Shown one piece after another: positions 7,088 through 8,858 of a stretch of 8,858 nucleotides of DNA (within the stretch, counting starts at the first letter, position 1; each line of letters starts with the position of its first letter). The translations under genes and the position numbers were made by a program. Source of the stretch: Chloroflexota bacterium (GTDB lineage: Bacteria; Chloroflexota; Anaerolineae; B4-G1; SLSP01); the NCBI GenBank assembly GCA_012798275.1, contig JAAZNO010000568.1, positions 1-8,858 on the forward strand, in the 5' to 3' direction. The notes beneath the pieces are model-generated. The model ran no database searches, was not told where the DNA came from, and saw only the letters and a list, made by a program, of their open reading frames with translations.

Positions 7088-8809
7088 CTATTCCGCCGGA
7101 CGGAGGTCCTGCACTTTGAGCTGCAACGTCGTTTGGCCATTCCACTCATTGAGCGTCAGATTATACGCCAGATCCACCCGCGAAGGCAACCGGCTGAGCC
7201 AATCCCCCTGCCGGAAGGCGATCGCGCTCCAGGGACGCCCACGCTCTCGGGCATCGGTGACGGTGAGCTTGAGATGGCGTCCCTCCGCACCGACAGCACG
7301 CGCCTCAAGCACCCGCAGTCCCCGGCTGACCAGCAGCGGCTCCGGGTTGCCATAGCCGAAGGGCGCCAGCATCGCCAGAGCCTGCTGCAGTTCTGCAGAG
7401 AGCTCCGCAAGCGGCAATTCCGCATCCACCTGCAGCGTCGGCATGAGGGTGACGCCGGCGAGTTGTTCGCGCGCCAGCGCCGTCAGCCGCGCCTGCAACT
7501 CCGGCAGCAGCTCCGTGCGGATGGTAAAACCCGCCGCCGCCGCGTGCCCGCCATAGCGCTCCAACAGCTCCGCCATCGAGTCGAGCGCGGCGGTGATGTG
7601 GAATTCGGGGATAGAACGCGCCGAGCCCTTGCTGAAGGGCTCCCCTCGCTCCACCACCACCACGGGCCGATAGAATTCCTCCACCAGGCGGCCTGCCGCC
7701 AGGCCAATGATCCCAGCGGGAAAGTCCTCCGCAGCGGCAAAAAACAGCGGCGGATCGTCGCCGGATTCCAGGACCAGGCGACGGCTCGCCTCCTGCACCT
7801 GCTGCGTCAATTCCTGGCGCTCGCGGTTGAGCGCTTCCAGCCGCTGCGCAAGCGGCAGGGCCGAGGAGAGATCCGGCGCCACGAGGAGGTCGAAGGCCAG
7901 GGAGGCTTCGCCGACGCGCCCCGCCGCGTTGAGGCGCGGCGCGAGAATAAAGCTGACCGTGCCGGCAGTGACCTTGCCCGGTTGGACGTTGGCGGTCTGC
8001 ATGAGGGCCGCCAACCCTGGACGGCGCGCTGCGTTGATCTCACGCAAGCCCTGCTGGGCGATGACATGATTTTCCCCCAACAGCGACACCATGTCCGCGA
8101 TGGTTCCCAGAGCCGCCAGGTCGAGGAGCTCCTCCTCGCGCAAATCGCCCTGGGTCGCAGGAAGCGGTGTCTGCCGATTGACACGCAACAACGCCTGTGC
8201 CAGCTTGAAAGCCACGCCCGCCCCGGACAGGTCTTTGAAAGGATAGGCGCACTCAGAGCGGCGGGGATTAAGGATCACATCAGCGGCAGGCAACGCCGGC
8301 CCTACATGATGGTGATCGGTGACAATAACCTGCAGTCCCAGGCGGCGCGCAAGCGCGACCTCTTCCAACGCGCGAATGCCGCAATCCACCGTGACGAGCA
8401 GGCGGGTACCCGCCGCCGCCAGCACACGCAGCGCCTCCGCGTTCAGGCCATAGCCCTCTTCGATGCGGTCGGGGATGTAGGAGCGCACGTCGGCGCCGTG
8501 AACGCGCAGCGTCTGCACCAGGATCGCCGTAGCGGTAACGCCATCCGCGTCGTAGTCGCCGTAGACGGTGATGGGGCGATGGTGCATCACGGCCTGGCGG
8601 ATGAGGAACACGGCCTCATGCATCCCCGCCATGCGCCAGGGGCTTTCGAGGGTGCCTTCTTCTGCGAGGAAGGCCTGAATCGCTTCGGGGCTGGTCACCC
8701 CCCGGTTGTAAAGGATCTGCAAAACGCGGGGATGCAGCGCGGGATAACGCTCAAACCACAGCGGGGGGGCACAAGGCGCGATCTGCCAGCGTCGCTGCCA
8801 CAAAGGCAT
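7088..8809 (-). CDS. recJ: single-stranded-DNA-specific 5'-3' exonuclease RecJ
   Basis: RecJ degrades single-stranded DNA 5' to 3' in recombination (RecF pathway), mismatch repair and replication-fork repair, using two Mn/Mg ions. The 573 residues carry the DHH-family motifs in order: DYDADG (85-90), VDCG (141-144), TDHHH (164-168) and GTIADM with the acidic Asp239 (235-240). RLNAAGR (292-298) follows. The DHHA1 part has GSARSIPEFH (395-404) and GGHAAAAG (420-427). FGYGNPEP (484-491) opens the C-terminal OB-like region with RHLKL. All metal-binding residues appear present, so it should be active. Start choice: the ATG at 8809 has AAAGGA eight bases upstream. An in-frame ATG at 8830 would add seven residues (MTKRTEL) but has no good ribosome binding site, and could work only by coupling to an upstream stop. 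Both are possible; I prefer 8809. Identity is secure. Confidence 0.95.
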   Translation of the reverse strand: MPLWQRRWQIAPCAPPLWFERYPALHPRVLQILYNRGVTSPEAIQAFLAEEGTLESPWRMAGMHEAVFLIRQAVMHHRPITVYGDYDADGVTATAILVQTLRVHGADVRSYIPDRIEEGYGLNAEALRVLAAAGTRLLVTVDCGIRALEEVALARRLGLQVIVTDHHHVGPALPAADVILNPRRSECAYPFKDLSGAGVAFKLAQALLRVNRQTPLPATQGDLREEELLDLAALGTIADMVSLLGENHVIAQQGLREINAARRPGLAALMQTANVQPGKVTAGTVSFILAPRLNAAGRVGEASLAFDLLVAPDLSSALPLAQRLEALNRERQELTQQVQEASRRLVLESGDDPPLFFAAAEDFPAGIIGLAAGRLVEEFYRPVVVVERGEPFSKGSARSIPEFHITAALDSMAELLERYGGHAAAAGFTIRTELLPELQARLTALAREQLAGVTLMPTLQVDAELPLAELSAELQQALAMLAPFGYGNPEPLLVSRGLRVLEARAVGAEGRHLKLTVTDARERGRPWSAIAFRQGDWLSRLPSRVDLAYNLTLNEWNGQTTLQLKVQDLRPAE

Positions 8810-8817
8810 AAGTTCGG

Positions 8818-8823
8818 TCCTTT
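8818..8823 (-). promoter_or_regulatory. ribosome binding site of recJ
   Basis: AAAGGA on the minus strand lies eight bases before the ATG at 8809, an ideal spacing. It is downstream of the other candidate ATG (8830), so it supports the shorter RecJ form that begins MPLWQRRW. Confidence 0.5.
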
Positions 8824-8826
8824 TCG

Positions 8827-8858
8827 TCATGGCTCAGTCAGCGCCTCAAAGCGGCGCA
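8827..8858 (-). CDS. possible C-terminal end of an unidentified upstream gene (partial)
   Basis: One minus-strand frame entering from the window edge reads RRFEALTEP and then a TGA stop (8829-8827). That stop overlaps the ATG at 8830 as ATGA, a common junction between co-transcribed genes. The other two frames hit stops as well, and this is the one with a natural-looking tail. Ten codons are too few to identify a product or be certain it is coding. If real, recJ is not the first gene of its transcription unit. Confidence 0.3.
   Translation of the reverse strand, partial: RRFEALTEP

Noticed and set aside
1..8858. CRISPR array, insertion sequence, prophage or defence island
   Set aside because: No regularly spaced repeats, no terminal inverted repeats with a transposase frame, no integrase and no toxin or nuclease system other than housekeeping RecJ. 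Although tRNA genes can be integration sites, only the 3' end of this one touches the window edge and no attachment-site duplicate is seen.

Overview
This window is GC-rich bacterial chromosome, with a few AT-rich patches only between genes. It is densely packed and every gene I can support reads on the minus strand. I see no mobile element, CRISPR array or prophage. No marker fixes the taxonomy. The large YfhO-type membrane protein, the TPR protein with a Pro/Thr linker, and the FPAGIIGL-type RecJ together remind me of Chloroflexota (Anaerolineae-like). That is an impression, not a demonstration.

In transcription order, from the right edge leftward: (1) a possible 3' tail of an unknown gene (8827-8858). 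(2) recJ, a single-strand-specific 5'-3' exonuclease with all DHH motifs. (3) hutH, histidine ammonia-lyase, only 9 bases after recJ and starting with TTG. (4) An NAD(P)-dependent extended SDR of the dihydroflavonol-4-reductase/HpnA type. (5) A membrane-anchored TPR protein whose repeat array is interrupted by a beta-rich domain. (6) A YfhO-family polytopic membrane protein of 882 residues. (7) After a 90-base gap holding a hairpin and a near-consensus promoter, a tRNA-Lys with anticodon CUU.

The five protein genes could form one transcription unit, since the gaps are 9, 84, 95 and 37 bases and no convincing terminator separates them. They do not make one obvious pathway. recJ is DNA repair and hutH is histidine catabolism, with no other hut gene in view. 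The SDR, TPR and YfhO genes could plausibly act at the cell envelope, on sugar or lipid-linked substrates, but this rests on family resemblance and adjacency. The tRNA appears to have its own promoter.

I do not see a clearly new biological system here. The items most worth a second look are the split TPR protein next to YfhO, and the orphan TTG-initiated hutH placed directly behind recJ.
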